Position numbers and translations under genes: made by a program
Origin: Actinomycetales bacterium
Lineage (GTDB): Bacteria > Actinomycetota > Actinomycetes > S36-B12
Reading direction: 5' to 3'
Length of the DNA stretch: 64,000 bases
NCBI GenBank assembly: GCA_018970025.1
Contig: JAGWXF010000003.1
Location: 1-64,000, forward strand
Shown: in pieces, positions 1-7,794 of the stretch
How positions within the stretch are numbered: the stretch's first letter is position 1
How the letters are laid out: the number at the start of each line of letters is the position of its first letter
Notes under the pieces: model-generated
The model's input: the letters and a program-made list of their open reading frames with translations, nothing else
What the model was told of the DNA's origin: nothing
Database searches by the model: none

Positions 1-99
1 CGGGCGCGGACGCCCGGCACGAGCTGACCCTGCCGGGCGCGGACGCCCGGCACGAGCTGACCCTGCCGGGCGCGGACGCCCGGCACGAGCTGACCCTGC
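1..99. repeat. Three tandem copies of a 33-bp unit carrying a hairpin
   Basis: Three identical 33-bp units (1-33, 34-66, 67-99) run from the left edge, so the array may continue outside the window. Each unit begins with a perfect inverted repeat, CGGGCG-cgga-CGCCCG, followed by the linker cacgagctgaccctgc. The plus strand stays open in frame 3 as an 11-residue repeat (GADARHELTLP) to a stop at 174-176, so the tail of an upstream gene cannot be excluded. That frame would overlap the 3' end of the minus-strand gene at 118 by about 60 bp, which makes non-coding tandem hairpins the likelier reading. Confidence 0.85.
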
Positions 100-117
100 T
101 GTTCGCGGGATGGACCC

Positions 118-330
118 CTACGCGGGGTGCAAGCTCATCGGGCCGTAGACGACGCGATCGCCTTCCAGGAGGGTGACCCCGTCGACCCCCGCATCAAGCA
201 GCGAGCGCCAGGACTCTCCCACCCACGACTCTGCATCCCCCTGCGTGGGGAAGTCCGTCGCGGCCGCGATCACCGGGACGTCCGAGATGACGGCCCCGTC
301 GGCCCGCTCGTACCTCCATCGCCAGCCCAT
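118..330 (-). CDS. Small conserved actinobacterial protein of unknown function
   Basis: Seventy residues starting MGWRWRYERADG and containing the stretches FPTQGDAESWVGESW and DGVTLLEGDRVVYGPM. I recognise the pattern as a small cytoplasmic protein widespread in actinobacteria, with no function known to me. The ATG at 330 is chosen because GAGGGAG lies six bases upstream on the minus strand; longer in-frame starts at 354 and 411 lack a comparable site. It is divergent from the cobalamin operon, with about 50 bp between its start and the riboswitch promoter. Confidence 0.7.
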   Translation of the reverse strand: MGWRWRYERADGAVISDVPVIAAATDFPTQGDAESWVGESWRSLLDAGVDGVTLLEGDRVVYGPMSLHPA

Positions 331-381
331 GCGCACTCCCTCGGACCTTGCCATCTGGCACTGCTCTCGTCCCCGGGAGCC

Positions 382-387
382 TATGCT
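382..387 (+). promoter_or_regulatory. Probable -10 box of the cobalamin operon
   Basis: TATGCT about ten bases upstream of the start of riboswitch homology, placing transcription initiation near 394. No convincing -35 is seen at 16-18 bp. Confidence 0.45.
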
Positions 388-399
388 GTCCCCACAACT

Positions 400-575
400 G
401 AATCCACGCACTCGAGGTCCAGGGGAAGTCCGGTGAGAATCCGGCGCTGTCCCGCAACCGTGTTCCCGTCCATCGCCAGCCGACTGGCCCGATGGCCGGG
501 CAGTCGGAGCACCTGGCGAGTGCGAGCGGCTCCCATACGTCGAGGCAACGGGGCGGAGCCTGAATCACCACCTGC
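400..575 (+). promoter_or_regulatory. Cobalamin (B12) riboswitch
   Basis: The leader contains GGGGAAGTCCGGTGAGAA at 421-438, then CCGGCGCTGTCCCGCAAC, which is the conserved core of the cobalamin riboswitch. The later element GTCGGAGCACCTGGC, near 503-517, corresponds to the B12-box side. The aptamer is followed by about 80 nt and then the first gene of a B12 uptake and salvage operon, exactly where such a switch is expected. Adenosyl- or methylcobalamin binding should lower expression of the operon, probably by masking the ribosome site before 654; that mechanism is inferred. Ends are approximate. Confidence 0.93.
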
Positions 576-653
576 ACGGGCATCGCCATGCAGAGGCGCG
601 CGGCGCAAGGTGAGCAGGAGTCCACCCGGAACCGCTCATCGAAGGCGACACTG

Positions 654-1730
654 ATGCGTAGAGATGTACCCCGGCCTGACTGGTCCCGTCCTCTGAGGGC
701 CCTATGCGCCCTCGCCATCGCGACGGGCACCGCAATCGCACTCCCCGGCGCTGCCGTAGCCGCCAGCCCTGACGCTGGGCTCTTCGGGGCTGCCGACCCG
801 ACCTTCGACGGGGTGTTTCGCCAATCGGTTGCGCTGCTCGGCCTCCGCGCCGTCGATGCTCCCGCCCCGGCCCCTGCGGTGCAGTGGCTTGCCGCCCAGC
901 AGTGCCTCGACGGGTCCTTCGAGGCCTACCGGGTGTCGATCCGGACGATCTGCCGGCCGCCCGATCCGGAGAACTTCACCGGCCCGGACTCCAACTCGAC
1001 CGCCCTCGCGGCGATGGCCCTGCGTGCCCAGGGCCAGCCGGGCAATGCCCAGCGCGCGATCGGTGCCCTGATGGCCTCGCAGAATGCGGACGGCGGCTGG
1101 GGATACATCCTCGGCTCGTCATCCGAAGCCAACTCCACCGGACTGGTCCTCTCGGCGCTCTACGGCGCGCAGGGCCAGGGCGTCAGGCAGGCTCGCTCCC
1201 GCGCCCGCGCGTACCTCGCCACCCAGCAGGTCGACTGCTCCAAGACCGGCGATTTCGGCCTGACCTTCCCGCCGAGCAAGACGGCCAACGCCCTGGCATC
1301 GGCACAGGCCCTGATCGGCATCGCGGGGACCGATCTCCCGTTCGCCCCTCCGGCAGCCTACGGATCCCTGGCGGGCACGACCTGCGCCTCCGCCATGAAG
1401 GCCAAGGTCGCCGCCTATGTCAGCGACCTGCTCATGCGCACCCGCGGACGCATCCCTTCCCCGATGGACCCGGCTGACGTCGACTGGAACGCCACGGCAT
1501 CCGCCGTCATCGGCCTGGGCGCCGCCTCGCTCGGCCGCAACGGAGTCCAGGCCGGCCTGCAGGCACTGCAGGCCAATGTGGCCGCCTCCACCGTCAGCCG
1601 CGGGAACGTGGCTCCCGCATCCGTCGGGGCCCTGCTGATCGTCGCCGACATCACCGGCAAGGATCCGCGTCGCTTCGGTACCCCGGCCACCGACCTCGTG
1701 CGCGCCCTGCTGTCCAGCATGCGGCGCTAG
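654..1730 (+). CDS. Exported prenyltransferase/squalene-oxidase-repeat protein, intrinsic-factor-like
   Basis: A 358-residue exported protein. The N-terminus (RPLRALCALAIATGTAIALPG then AVAA) is a signal peptide cleaved near residue 37. It then carries alpha-toroid repeats: QQCLDGSF near residue 81, QNADGGWGY near 142 and FPPSKTANALASAQ near 204. These QxxDGxW-type repeats are those of prenyltransferases, squalene cyclases and the alpha domain of intrinsic factor and transcobalamin. Its place as first gene after a B12 riboswitch and before an ECF transporter suggests an extracellular corrinoid-capture protein; that role is inferred. The ATG at 654 has GAAGG upstream; an earlier in-frame ATG at 588 lies closer to the aptamer. 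Confidence 0.75.
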   Translation: MRRDVPRPDWSRPLRALCALAIATGTAIALPGAAVAASPDAGLFGAADPTFDGVFRQSVALLGLRAVDAPAPAPAVQWLAAQQCLDGSFEAYRVSIRTICRPPDPENFTGPDSNSTALAAMALRAQGQPGNAQRAIGALMASQNADGGWGYILGSSSEANSTGLVLSALYGAQGQGVRQARSRARAYLATQQVDCSKTGDFGLTFPPSKTANALASAQALIGIAGTDLPFAPPAAYGSLAGTTCASAMKAKVAAYVSDLLMRTRGRIPSPMDPADVDWNATASAVIGLGAASLGRNGVQAGLQALQANVAASTVSRGNVAPASVGALLIVADITGKDPRRFGTPATDLVRALLSSMRR

Positions 1731-1743
1731 GGATGGGCGGCAG

Positions 1744-2484
1744 GTGCGCATGAAGTCGAACTCGACCCCCGGACGGGGCCGATGGGCAGTGCTAGGCCCT
1801 CGCGCACGATCGGCGGCCGGCTGCCTGCTGGTCGCCTCGGCCGCCATGGTCGCGGGCACCGTCCCGGCCCAGGCGGCGAGCTACCGGTACTGGAGCTACT
1901 GGTGGACCGCGGACGGCGCCTGGACCTTCGCAACTGCCGGTCCATCCTCGTCCGTTCCCGGGGACGGATCGGTCGAGGGCTGGCACTTCGGGGTCACGTC
2001 AGTCGCAGGGACGGCTACGGATGCACCGCGCGTGGATCCGCTGGACGCCTTCGCAGGCGCCTGCGGCTCGGTCGCGCCGGCGCCCGGAACCAAGCGGGTC
2101 GCCCTGGTCATCGATCCCGGGGTCCCCGCGGACGCACCCGATGGCCAGCTGCCGGGCGAGCCGCGGCTGGCGTGCGCGCAGGTCCCGATGGAGGCGACCG
2201 GCTACCAGGCGCTGCGCAGCGTCGCTGCGGTGCGGACCGAGGACGGACTGCTCTGCGGCATCGACGGCTACCCCCTGACCGGCTGTGCCGACGTCGTGGC
2301 CGACCAGGCCCGGGCGACGGCTCCCCCGGCCCCGGATCCGCCCGCGACCCTCGACCAGGGAACAGCCAGCCAGGCGTCAGGCCCGCCACCCTCGTCATCC
2401 GTCGGGCCGATGCCCCTCATCCTCGGCGGCCTGGCCATCGGGGCGATGCTGGGGTTCATCTGGCGGCGCAGGAGGTCCCCATGA
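1744..2484 (+). CDS. Exported, C-terminally anchored SCO2322-type protein of the B12 ECF operon
   Basis: A protein of about 246 residues with a signal peptide ending near PAQAAS, a tryptophan/tyrosine-rich start of the mature part (YRYWSYWWTADGAW), a Pro/Ser linker and a C-terminal membrane helix (LILGGLAIGAMLGFIW) followed by RRRR. It resembles the family found next to ECF transporters in Streptomyces (SCO2322-like), whose biochemistry is not established. The topology is an exposed domain held to the membrane by its tail. Together with the preceding toroid protein it could form a two-part substrate-capture module. Start is GTG 1744 or ATG 1750. The stop overlaps the next start as ATGA. Confidence 0.7.
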   Translation: MRMKSNSTPGRGRWAVLGPRARSAAGCLLVASAAMVAGTVPAQAASYRYWSYWWTADGAWTFATAGPSSSVPGDGSVEGWHFGVTSVAGTATDAPRVDPLDAFAGACGSVAPAPGTKRVALVIDPGVPADAPDGQLPGEPRLACAQVPMEATGYQALRSVAAVRTEDGLLCGIDGYPLTGCADVVADQARATAPPAPDPPATLDQGTASQASGPPPSSSVGPMPLILGGLAIGAMLGFIWRRRRSP

Positions 2485-3590
2485 GTCACGGGCGCAGGGC
2501 TCGCTGGCTGCACCCCGGAGCCTGGTGGGCGTGGGCGCTCGGGCTGGCTGCCGCCGCGAGCCAGACGACCAATCCGCTGCTCCTGGCGCTCATCATCGCG
2601 GTCGCCGCGACCGTGGTCGTTTCCCGGCGGCCCCAGGCACCCTGGGCTCGCTCCTTCGGCTTCTTCCTGCGGCTCGGACTGCTCATCATCGCCATCCGGC
2701 TGATCGTCCAGGTCGCCTTCTCCGCCTCCGTCGGCACCACGGTCATCCTCGACCTGCCGGGGGTGGCACTGCCCGACTGGATGGCCGGAGTCCGGATCGG
2801 CGGGCAGGTGACGATCGAGAGCCTGCTCATCGCCCTGTACGACGGCCTGCGGCTGGCGGCGATCCTGGCCGCGTTCGGGGCAGCGAACTCCCTCGCCTCG
2901 CCGGCCCGCCTGCTGAAGTCCGTCCCGGCGGCCCTGTACGAGGTCGGCGTGAGCGTGGTGCTGGCCATGACCTTCACCCCGGCACTGGTCACCGACCTCG
3001 GGCGCGTCCAGCAGGCCCGCTACCTGCGCGGGCGCGCGAGCACTGGCCCACGTGCGGTCGCCGGAGCGGCCATGCCCGTCCTCGAAGGCGCACTCGAGCG
3101 GTCCGTCGCACTGGCCGCCGCGATGGATGCCCGCGGCTATGGCCGACGGGGAACCGCATCGCCGCGTCGGGCGCGTACCGCCGCAGGCCTGCTCCTGGCC
3201 GGACTCGTCGCCTGCGCGATCGGCACCTACGGGCTGGTCTCCGCTGACGCGCCCGGAGTGCTCGGCCTGCCCATGGTCGGATTCGGCGTCACCGCGGCCA
3301 TCGCCTCCCTGGCATGGTCCGGACGCACCACCGCGCGCACCCGCTATCGCCCGGATCCCTGGGGCCGGCCCGAATGGGGGGTGCTGGGATGCGGCATCGC
3401 CGTGGCGTTCGCCTTCGCCGCCGCGGCGAGGATCTCCCCCGACTCGATGCATACCGCCGTCGACCCGCCCGCCTGGCCGGCGCTGGGGCTGCTCCCGTCG
3501 ATCGGGCTGCTCCTGGCTCTGGGCCCAGGCCTGCTGGCGCCCCCGATTCCAGGGTCAGCGACTGCCGTGCCGCGGATCGGCCGCCGATGA
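2481..3590 (+). CDS. Energy-coupling factor transporter transmembrane protein (EcfT/CbiQ family)
   Basis: A 369-residue polytopic membrane protein. Several N-terminal helices are followed by a cytoplasmic coupling region with the two Ala-Arg-Gly signatures of EcfT proteins, ARYLRGRA and AMDARGYGRRG, which grip the ATPases. The C-terminal third adds further hydrophobic segments, so it is longer than minimal CbiQ. ATG 2481 is preceded by AGGAGGT and overlaps the previous stop; its own stop overlaps the ATPase start. The order T, A, S in one operon gives a dedicated transporter, and the riboswitch points to cobalamin or a precursor as substrate. Confidence 0.88.
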   Translation: MSHGRRARWLHPGAWWAWALGLAAAASQTTNPLLLALIIAVAATVVVSRRPQAPWARSFGFFLRLGLLIIAIRLIVQVAFSASVGTTVILDLPGVALPDWMAGVRIGGQVTIESLLIALYDGLRLAAILAAFGAANSLASPARLLKSVPAALYEVGVSVVLAMTFTPALVTDLGRVQQARYLRGRASTGPRAVAGAAMPVLEGALERSVALAAAMDARGYGRRGTASPRRARTAAGLLLAGLVACAIGTYGLVSADAPGVLGLPMVGFGVTAAIASLAWSGRTTARTRYRPDPWGRPEWGVLGCGIAVAFAFAAAARISPDSMHTAVDPPAWPALGLLPSIGLLLALGPGLLAPPIPGSATAVPRIGRR

Positions 3591-5305
3591 GCTGGGCCGC
3601 GGATGCCGGCTCCAGGCCGATCATTCGATTCGAGGACGTCACCATCACCTACCCGCAGGCGGCCACACCCGTCCTCGCTGGCCTGGACCTGCAGATCCCC
3701 GAGGGGGAGCTGGTACTCGTCGTCGGCCGCACCGGCAGCGGCAAGAGCACCCTGCTGCGGTCCATCAACGGCCTGGTTCCTCACTTCACCGGCGGCACGC
3801 TCACCGGACGGGTGCTGGTGGACGGCCGCGATACCGCGGCGCATCCGCCCAGGGAGCTCGCCGACGTGGTCGGCGTGGTGTTGCAGGACCCGGGCAGCGG
3901 ATTCGTCGCGGATACGGTCGAGGAGGAGCTCGCCTACGGGATGGAGTGCCTGGGCATCCCGCCGGAGGTCATGCGACGGCGAGTCGAGGAGACCTTGGAC
4001 CTGCTCGGCCTGAGCGAGATCCGCTCGCGGCCCCTGCTGACCCTCAGCGCCGGCCAGCGCCAGCGCGTGGCCATCGGTGCCGCCCTCACCCCGCATCCGA
4101 GCATCCTGGTGCTGGACGAGCCGACCTCCGCCCTGGACCCAGGGGCTGCCGAGGAGGTGCTCGCCGCACTGCAGCGACTGGTGCACGACCTGTCGGTGAC
4201 CGTCGTGCTGGCCGAGCACCGTCTTGAGCGCGTCGTGCAGTACGCCGACCGCATCGTGATCGTCCCTGGCGACGGGCAGCCGGTGCGCTCCGGGACGCCC
4301 TCACAGGTGATGGCGCAGACGCCCATCGCGCCCCCGGTGGTGGAACTCGGTCGTCTCGTCGGCTGGCAGCCGCTGCCCCTGTCGGTGCGCGATGCGCGCC
4401 GAGCGGCCATCGGCCTGCGCGACCTGCTGGTCGGTCATGCCCCGCCGGTGCGCACGAGCGCCGCGCCAGGGACGGGCACCCGGGCAGCGGCACCTGCGAT
4501 CCGCACCGACCGCCTCACGGTGCTCTTCGGTGCCACGATGGCCCTTGCCGACGTGAGCCTGGAGGCGGCACCGGGCCAGATCATCGCGCTGATGGGACGT
4601 AACGGCGCTGGCAAGTCGACCCTGCTGGCATCCCTGGTCGGGCTGGGGCAGCGGGGCCGCGGCTCGGTGCAATCCGGCAACGTTCGCATCGACGGACGCG
4701 ACCCGGCGCTGCTGCGCGGGCCAGGCCTGCTCGCCACCGTTGGCCTGGTGCCCTGCGACCCGGCCGACCTGCTCGAGCACGGCACCATCGCCGAGGAGTG
4801 CCGGGCGGGCGATCGGGACGGGCATCTCGACCCGGGGACGACACGGGCCGTGCTGGCCCTGCTCGCACCCGAGCTCACGGACGGCATGCATCCACGCGAC
4901 CTGTCCGAGGGCCAGCGGCTGCTGCTCGCCCTGGCGCTCGTCCTCGCCGCGCGACCCCCCGTCCTGCTGCTGGACGAGCCCACCCGCGGGCTGGACTATC
5001 CGACCAAGGCCCGCCTGGTGGACCTGGTCCGCGACCTGGCGGCCGCCGGCCACTGCGTCGTGCTGGCCACGCACGACGTTGAGCTGGTCGCGGAGGTCGC
5101 CACGCGCGTCATCGTGCTCGCCGATGGCGAGGTCGTCGCCGATGGCCCCACGGCCGACGTCGTGGTCGCCTCGCCCATGCTCGCGCCGCAGGTCGCCAAG
5201 GTCCTTGCCCCGCATCCGTGGCTGACCGTGTCGGATGTCACCGCGTCGATTGGATCCCTGCTCCTTCGCACCCACGCGCCCACGAGCGGGGAGGAGATCC
5301 CATGA
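3587..5305 (+). CDS. ECF transporter ATP-binding protein with two fused ATPase domains (EcfA-EcfA')
   Basis: A 572-residue protein with two complete ABC ATPase domains. The first has Walker A GRTGSGKST near residue 47, signature LSAGQRQR and Walker B ILVLDEPTSALD. The second has GRNGAGKST near residue 336, a degenerate signature LSEGQRLLL and VLLLDEPTRGLD. It energises the adjacent T and S components. The fused layout replaces the separate EcfA1/A2 pair of many bacteria. ATG 3587 overlaps the EcfT stop as ATGA and its own stop overlaps the S-component start, so the three subunits are translationally coupled. Confidence 0.9.
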   Translation: MSWAADAGSRPIIRFEDVTITYPQAATPVLAGLDLQIPEGELVLVVGRTGSGKSTLLRSINGLVPHFTGGTLTGRVLVDGRDTAAHPPRELADVVGVVLQDPGSGFVADTVEEELAYGMECLGIPPEVMRRRVEETLDLLGLSEIRSRPLLTLSAGQRQRVAIGAALTPHPSILVLDEPTSALDPGAAEEVLAALQRLVHDLSVTVVLAEHRLERVVQYADRIVIVPGDGQPVRSGTPSQVMAQTPIAPPVVELGRLVGWQPLPLSVRDARRAAIGLRDLLVGHAPPVRTSAAPGTGTRAAAPAIRTDRLTVLFGATMALADVSLEAAPGQIIALMGRNGAGKSTLLASLVGLGQRGRGSVQSGNVRIDGRDPALLRGPGLLATVGLVPCDPADLLEHGTIAEECRAGDRDGHLDPGTTRAVLALLAPELTDGMHPRDLSEGQRLLLALALVLAARPPVLLLDEPTRGLDYPTKARLVDLVRDLAAAGHCVVLATHDVELVAEVATRVIVLADGEVVADGPTADVVVASPMLAPQVAKVLAPHPWLTVSDVTASIGSLLLRTHAPTSGEEIP

Positions 5306-6198
5306 CGGCCGCTCCCTTGGCGTCCCGGCTCGCCGGTCGGGCCTGGATCGCCGTCGCGATCGTCTCGGGGATCGGCATCGTCGCCTTCGCCTGGCCGCTG
5401 TTCGCCCCGGCCGGGTCGATGGCGGTCGCGCATGCCGATGTCGCGCCCTGGCTCTTCGCCCTGCTGATGCCCCTGCTGCTGGCAGTCGCCCTGGCCGCGG
5501 CGGCCGATGGGTCCGATGGAGCACTGGATGCCAAGGCCGTGGCGATCATCGGCGTCCTGGCCGCCGTGGCCTGCGCGCTGCGGCCGCTCGGCGGCGGGAC
5601 GGCCGGCCTGGAGCCGATCTGGATCATCCTGATCCTGGGTGGACGGGTCCTGGGTCCTGGATGCGGGTTCCTGCTCGGGGCGATCGCGCTGTTCGCCTCC
5701 GGCCTGCTGACCGGCGGCGTCGGACCATGGCTGCCGTATCAGATGCTGGGGGCTGCCTGGGTTGCCATGGGGGCTGGCCTGCTCCCCCGGCTCACTGGCC
5801 GGGCCGAGATCGGCATGCTCGCCTGCTACGGAGCGGTCGCCAGCCTGGGCTATGGGCTGCTGCTGAACCTGTGGTTCTGGCCCCTCGCCACGGCGCTGCC
5901 GTCCGCGATCGCCTACCAGCCCGGCGCGGAGCCGCTGGTGAACACCCTGGCCTGGCTCCGATTCACGCTGCTCACCAGCCTCGGCTACGACATCCCACGG
6001 GCCGTGCTCACCACCATCCTCATTCTGATCGCCGGCAAGCCGATCCTGGCGGCCCTTCGTCGGGCCGCGCGCCGGGCATCATTCGGCTCGGTCGGGACGT
6101 TCCAGGGCTCCCGCCAGACGCCGGCCCACCAGCCCGTCGCAGCCGAGTCGGTGGGCCGTCATGATGCGGACGACGACCTGATGCGAGTGACGACCTGA
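5302..6198 (+). CDS. ECF transporter substrate-binding (S) component, probably for cobalamin/corrinoid
   Basis: A 298-residue integral membrane protein with about six hydrophobic helices and the Gly-rich S-component stretch ILGGRVLGPGCGFLLGAIAL. It directly follows the ATPase with a GGGAGGAG site before ATG 5302. S components set specificity; riboswitch control and the following cobU/cobT/cobS genes point to a corrinoid. The last codons lie inside a 17-bp tandem repeat, so the exact C-terminus (DDDLMRVTT) depends on repeat copy number. Confidence 0.85.
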   Translation: MTAAPLASRLAGRAWIAVAIVSGIGIVAFAWPLFAPAGSMAVAHADVAPWLFALLMPLLLAVALAAAADGSDGALDAKAVAIIGVLAAVACALRPLGGGTAGLEPIWIILILGGRVLGPGCGFLLGAIALFASGLLTGGVGPWLPYQMLGAAWVAMGAGLLPRLTGRAEIGMLACYGAVASLGYGLLLNLWFWPLATALPSAIAYQPGAEPLVNTLAWLRFTLLTSLGYDIPRAVLTTILILIAGKPILAALRRAARRASFGSVGTFQGSRQTPAHQPVAAESVGRHDADDDLMRVTT

Positions 6199-6241
6199 TG
6201 CGAGTGACGACCTGATGCGAGTGACGACCTGATGCACGTGA
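6174..6241. repeat. 17-bp tandem repeat across an operon gene junction
   Basis: Unit CGACCTGATGCGAGTGA occurs three times exactly (6174-6190, 6191-6207, 6208-6224). A fourth copy (6225-6241) differs at two positions and carries the start codon of the next gene. Every unit contains TGATG, an overlapping stop and start. The upstream gene stops in copy two. As 17 is not a multiple of three, a copy gain or loss would change the S-component tail and the stop-to-start distance. Confidence 0.95.
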
Positions 6242-7713
6242 CGATGCTCGGGACCGGTGCCGCTGACGGGTGGCCGAACCCGTTCTGCGCGTGTGCCAGC
6301 TGCAGCGCCGAGCGGCAGGCCGGACGTTCCCGGGCCAGTACCAGCGCGCTCATCGACGGCCGAGTCCTCATCGACTGCGGGCCTACCGTCCCGCACGCCG
6401 CCACGCGAGCCGGCATCGATCTGGCCGCGGTGTGCCACGTGCTCGTCACCCATGGCCACCCCGACCACCTGGCCCCCGCCTTCCTGCTCTGGCGGCAGTG
6501 GGTCGACGGCCTCGCCGACCTGCACGTCTGGGGCCCACCGGCCGCGATGGCCCTCTGCCAGGAGTGGGTTGCTCCCGGCGCGCCCGTGACCCTGCATGAA
6601 CTCTCGGGCTGGGACGTGCTGACCCTCGAGCTGCCGAGCACGGATGACACCTATCGGGTCCGCGCGATCCCTGCCGCCCACGGCCATGGCAATGGCGATG
6701 CCCTCGCCGAGGAGGCCCTGCTCTACGACCTGCGCGCGCCCGACGGAGCCCGCCTGCTGTACGCAACGGATACCGGCTGCCTGCCGGCCCAGACCCTCGA
6801 CGCGATCGATAGCTCGATCGGCAACTCAAGCCCGGAGCCTGCCTTCGACCTCGTCCTCGTTGATGCCACCTTCGGCCTCAAGGCCGACCATGGCACCGGT
6901 CACCTCGACCTGGCGACCCTGCCGGCCTTCCTGGACGATCTCCGGCAGGCCGGGTCCATCGCCCCGACGACCGATGTCGTCGCCGTCCACCTCGGGCATC
7001 ACAATCCGCCCCGGGAGGAGCTCGCGCCGATCCTGGCCGGCATGGGAGTCCGTGCGGTGGACGATCTCGCCGTGATCGACGCGCCTGCCCAGTCGGCCCA
7101 CAGCAGGCCGGCCCGCGGCCAGCCGGCGCCTGCCCGGCATCTCGTGCTCGGCGGGGCACGATCGGGCAAGTCGACCTACGCCGAGCGACTGGCGGCGGTC
7201 AGCGCATCGGTTCGCTACGTGGCGACGGCAGCACCTCGGCCGGATGACGCCGAGTGGGCCGAGCGGGTTCGGCAGCACCGGGACCGTCGCCCGGCGCACT
7301 GGCACACGGTCGAGACGTTCGATCTGCCGGCAGCCCTCGCCGGGGCAGCCGCCGGGGAAACCGTCCTGATCGACTGCATCGGCATGTGGCTGACAGCTCA
7401 CCTCGACGCTCGCGACGCCTGGTCGGACGACCCGGACACAGTTCGACGCGCCCGTGAGCAGGTGCTCGACTGCGCCGACGAGCTGATCGAGGCGATCGCC
7501 GACTGCCCCGCAAGCGTCATCATCGTGTCCAACGAGGTCGGCATGGACGTCGTTCCGGCCACCGCGTCAGGACGGCTCTTCCGCGACCTGCTTGGCATCG
7601 TCAACGCCCGGCTTGCCCGGGCCTGCGAGCACGCGACCATGATGATCGCCGGCCGACCACTGCCGCTGCCCCGCGACGGACACCGGCCGCCGGCGGGCTG
7701 CGACCTGCCGTGA
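6232..7713 (+). CDS. cobU: Fusion of a metallo-beta-lactamase-fold hydrolase with CobU (cobinamide kinase / cobinamide-phosphate guanylyltransferase)
   Basis: A 493-residue two-domain protein. Residues 1-280 are an MBL-fold hydrolase of the PhnP/RNase Z-like type: GTGAADGWPNPFC at the start, a Cys cluster (CACASC), the metal motif THGHPDH near residue 76, AAHGHGNG and YATDTG. Residues 300-490 are CobU: P-loop GGARSGKSTYAERL near 303, CIGMWLTAHL and VSNEVGMDVVP. CobU phosphorylates adenosylcobinamide and transfers GMP to it, making AdoCbi-GDP in the cytoplasm. The MBL substrate is unknown; phosphodiester or phosphate hydrolysis in salvage is a guess. No stop or frameshift separates the halves. 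Confidence 0.85.
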   Translation: MHVTMLGTGAADGWPNPFCACASCSAERQAGRSRASTSALIDGRVLIDCGPTVPHAATRAGIDLAAVCHVLVTHGHPDHLAPAFLLWRQWVDGLADLHVWGPPAAMALCQEWVAPGAPVTLHELSGWDVLTLELPSTDDTYRVRAIPAAHGHGNGDALAEEALLYDLRAPDGARLLYATDTGCLPAQTLDAIDSSIGNSSPEPAFDLVLVDATFGLKADHGTGHLDLATLPAFLDDLRQAGSIAPTTDVVAVHLGHHNPPREELAPILAGMGVRAVDDLAVIDAPAQSAHSRPARGQPAPARHLVLGGARSGKSTYAERLAAVSASVRYVATAAPRPDDAEWAERVRQHRDRRPAHWHTVETFDLPAALAGAAAGETVLIDCIGMWLTAHLDARDAWSDDPDTVRRAREQVLDCADELIEAIADCPASVIIVSNEVGMDVVPATASGRLFRDLLGIVNARLARACEHATMMIAGRPLPLPRDGHRPPAGCDLP

Positions 7714-7794
7714 GCGCAGAGCCGCACGTCAGGAGACGGTGCCGTGAGGGACAAGCTCCCGCGATGGAGGAGTTCCCGTGAGGATGGAGCTGCG

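Noticed and set aside
1-99. CRISPR array at the left edge
   Set aside because: The repeats are contiguous, without spacers, and no cas genes are present.
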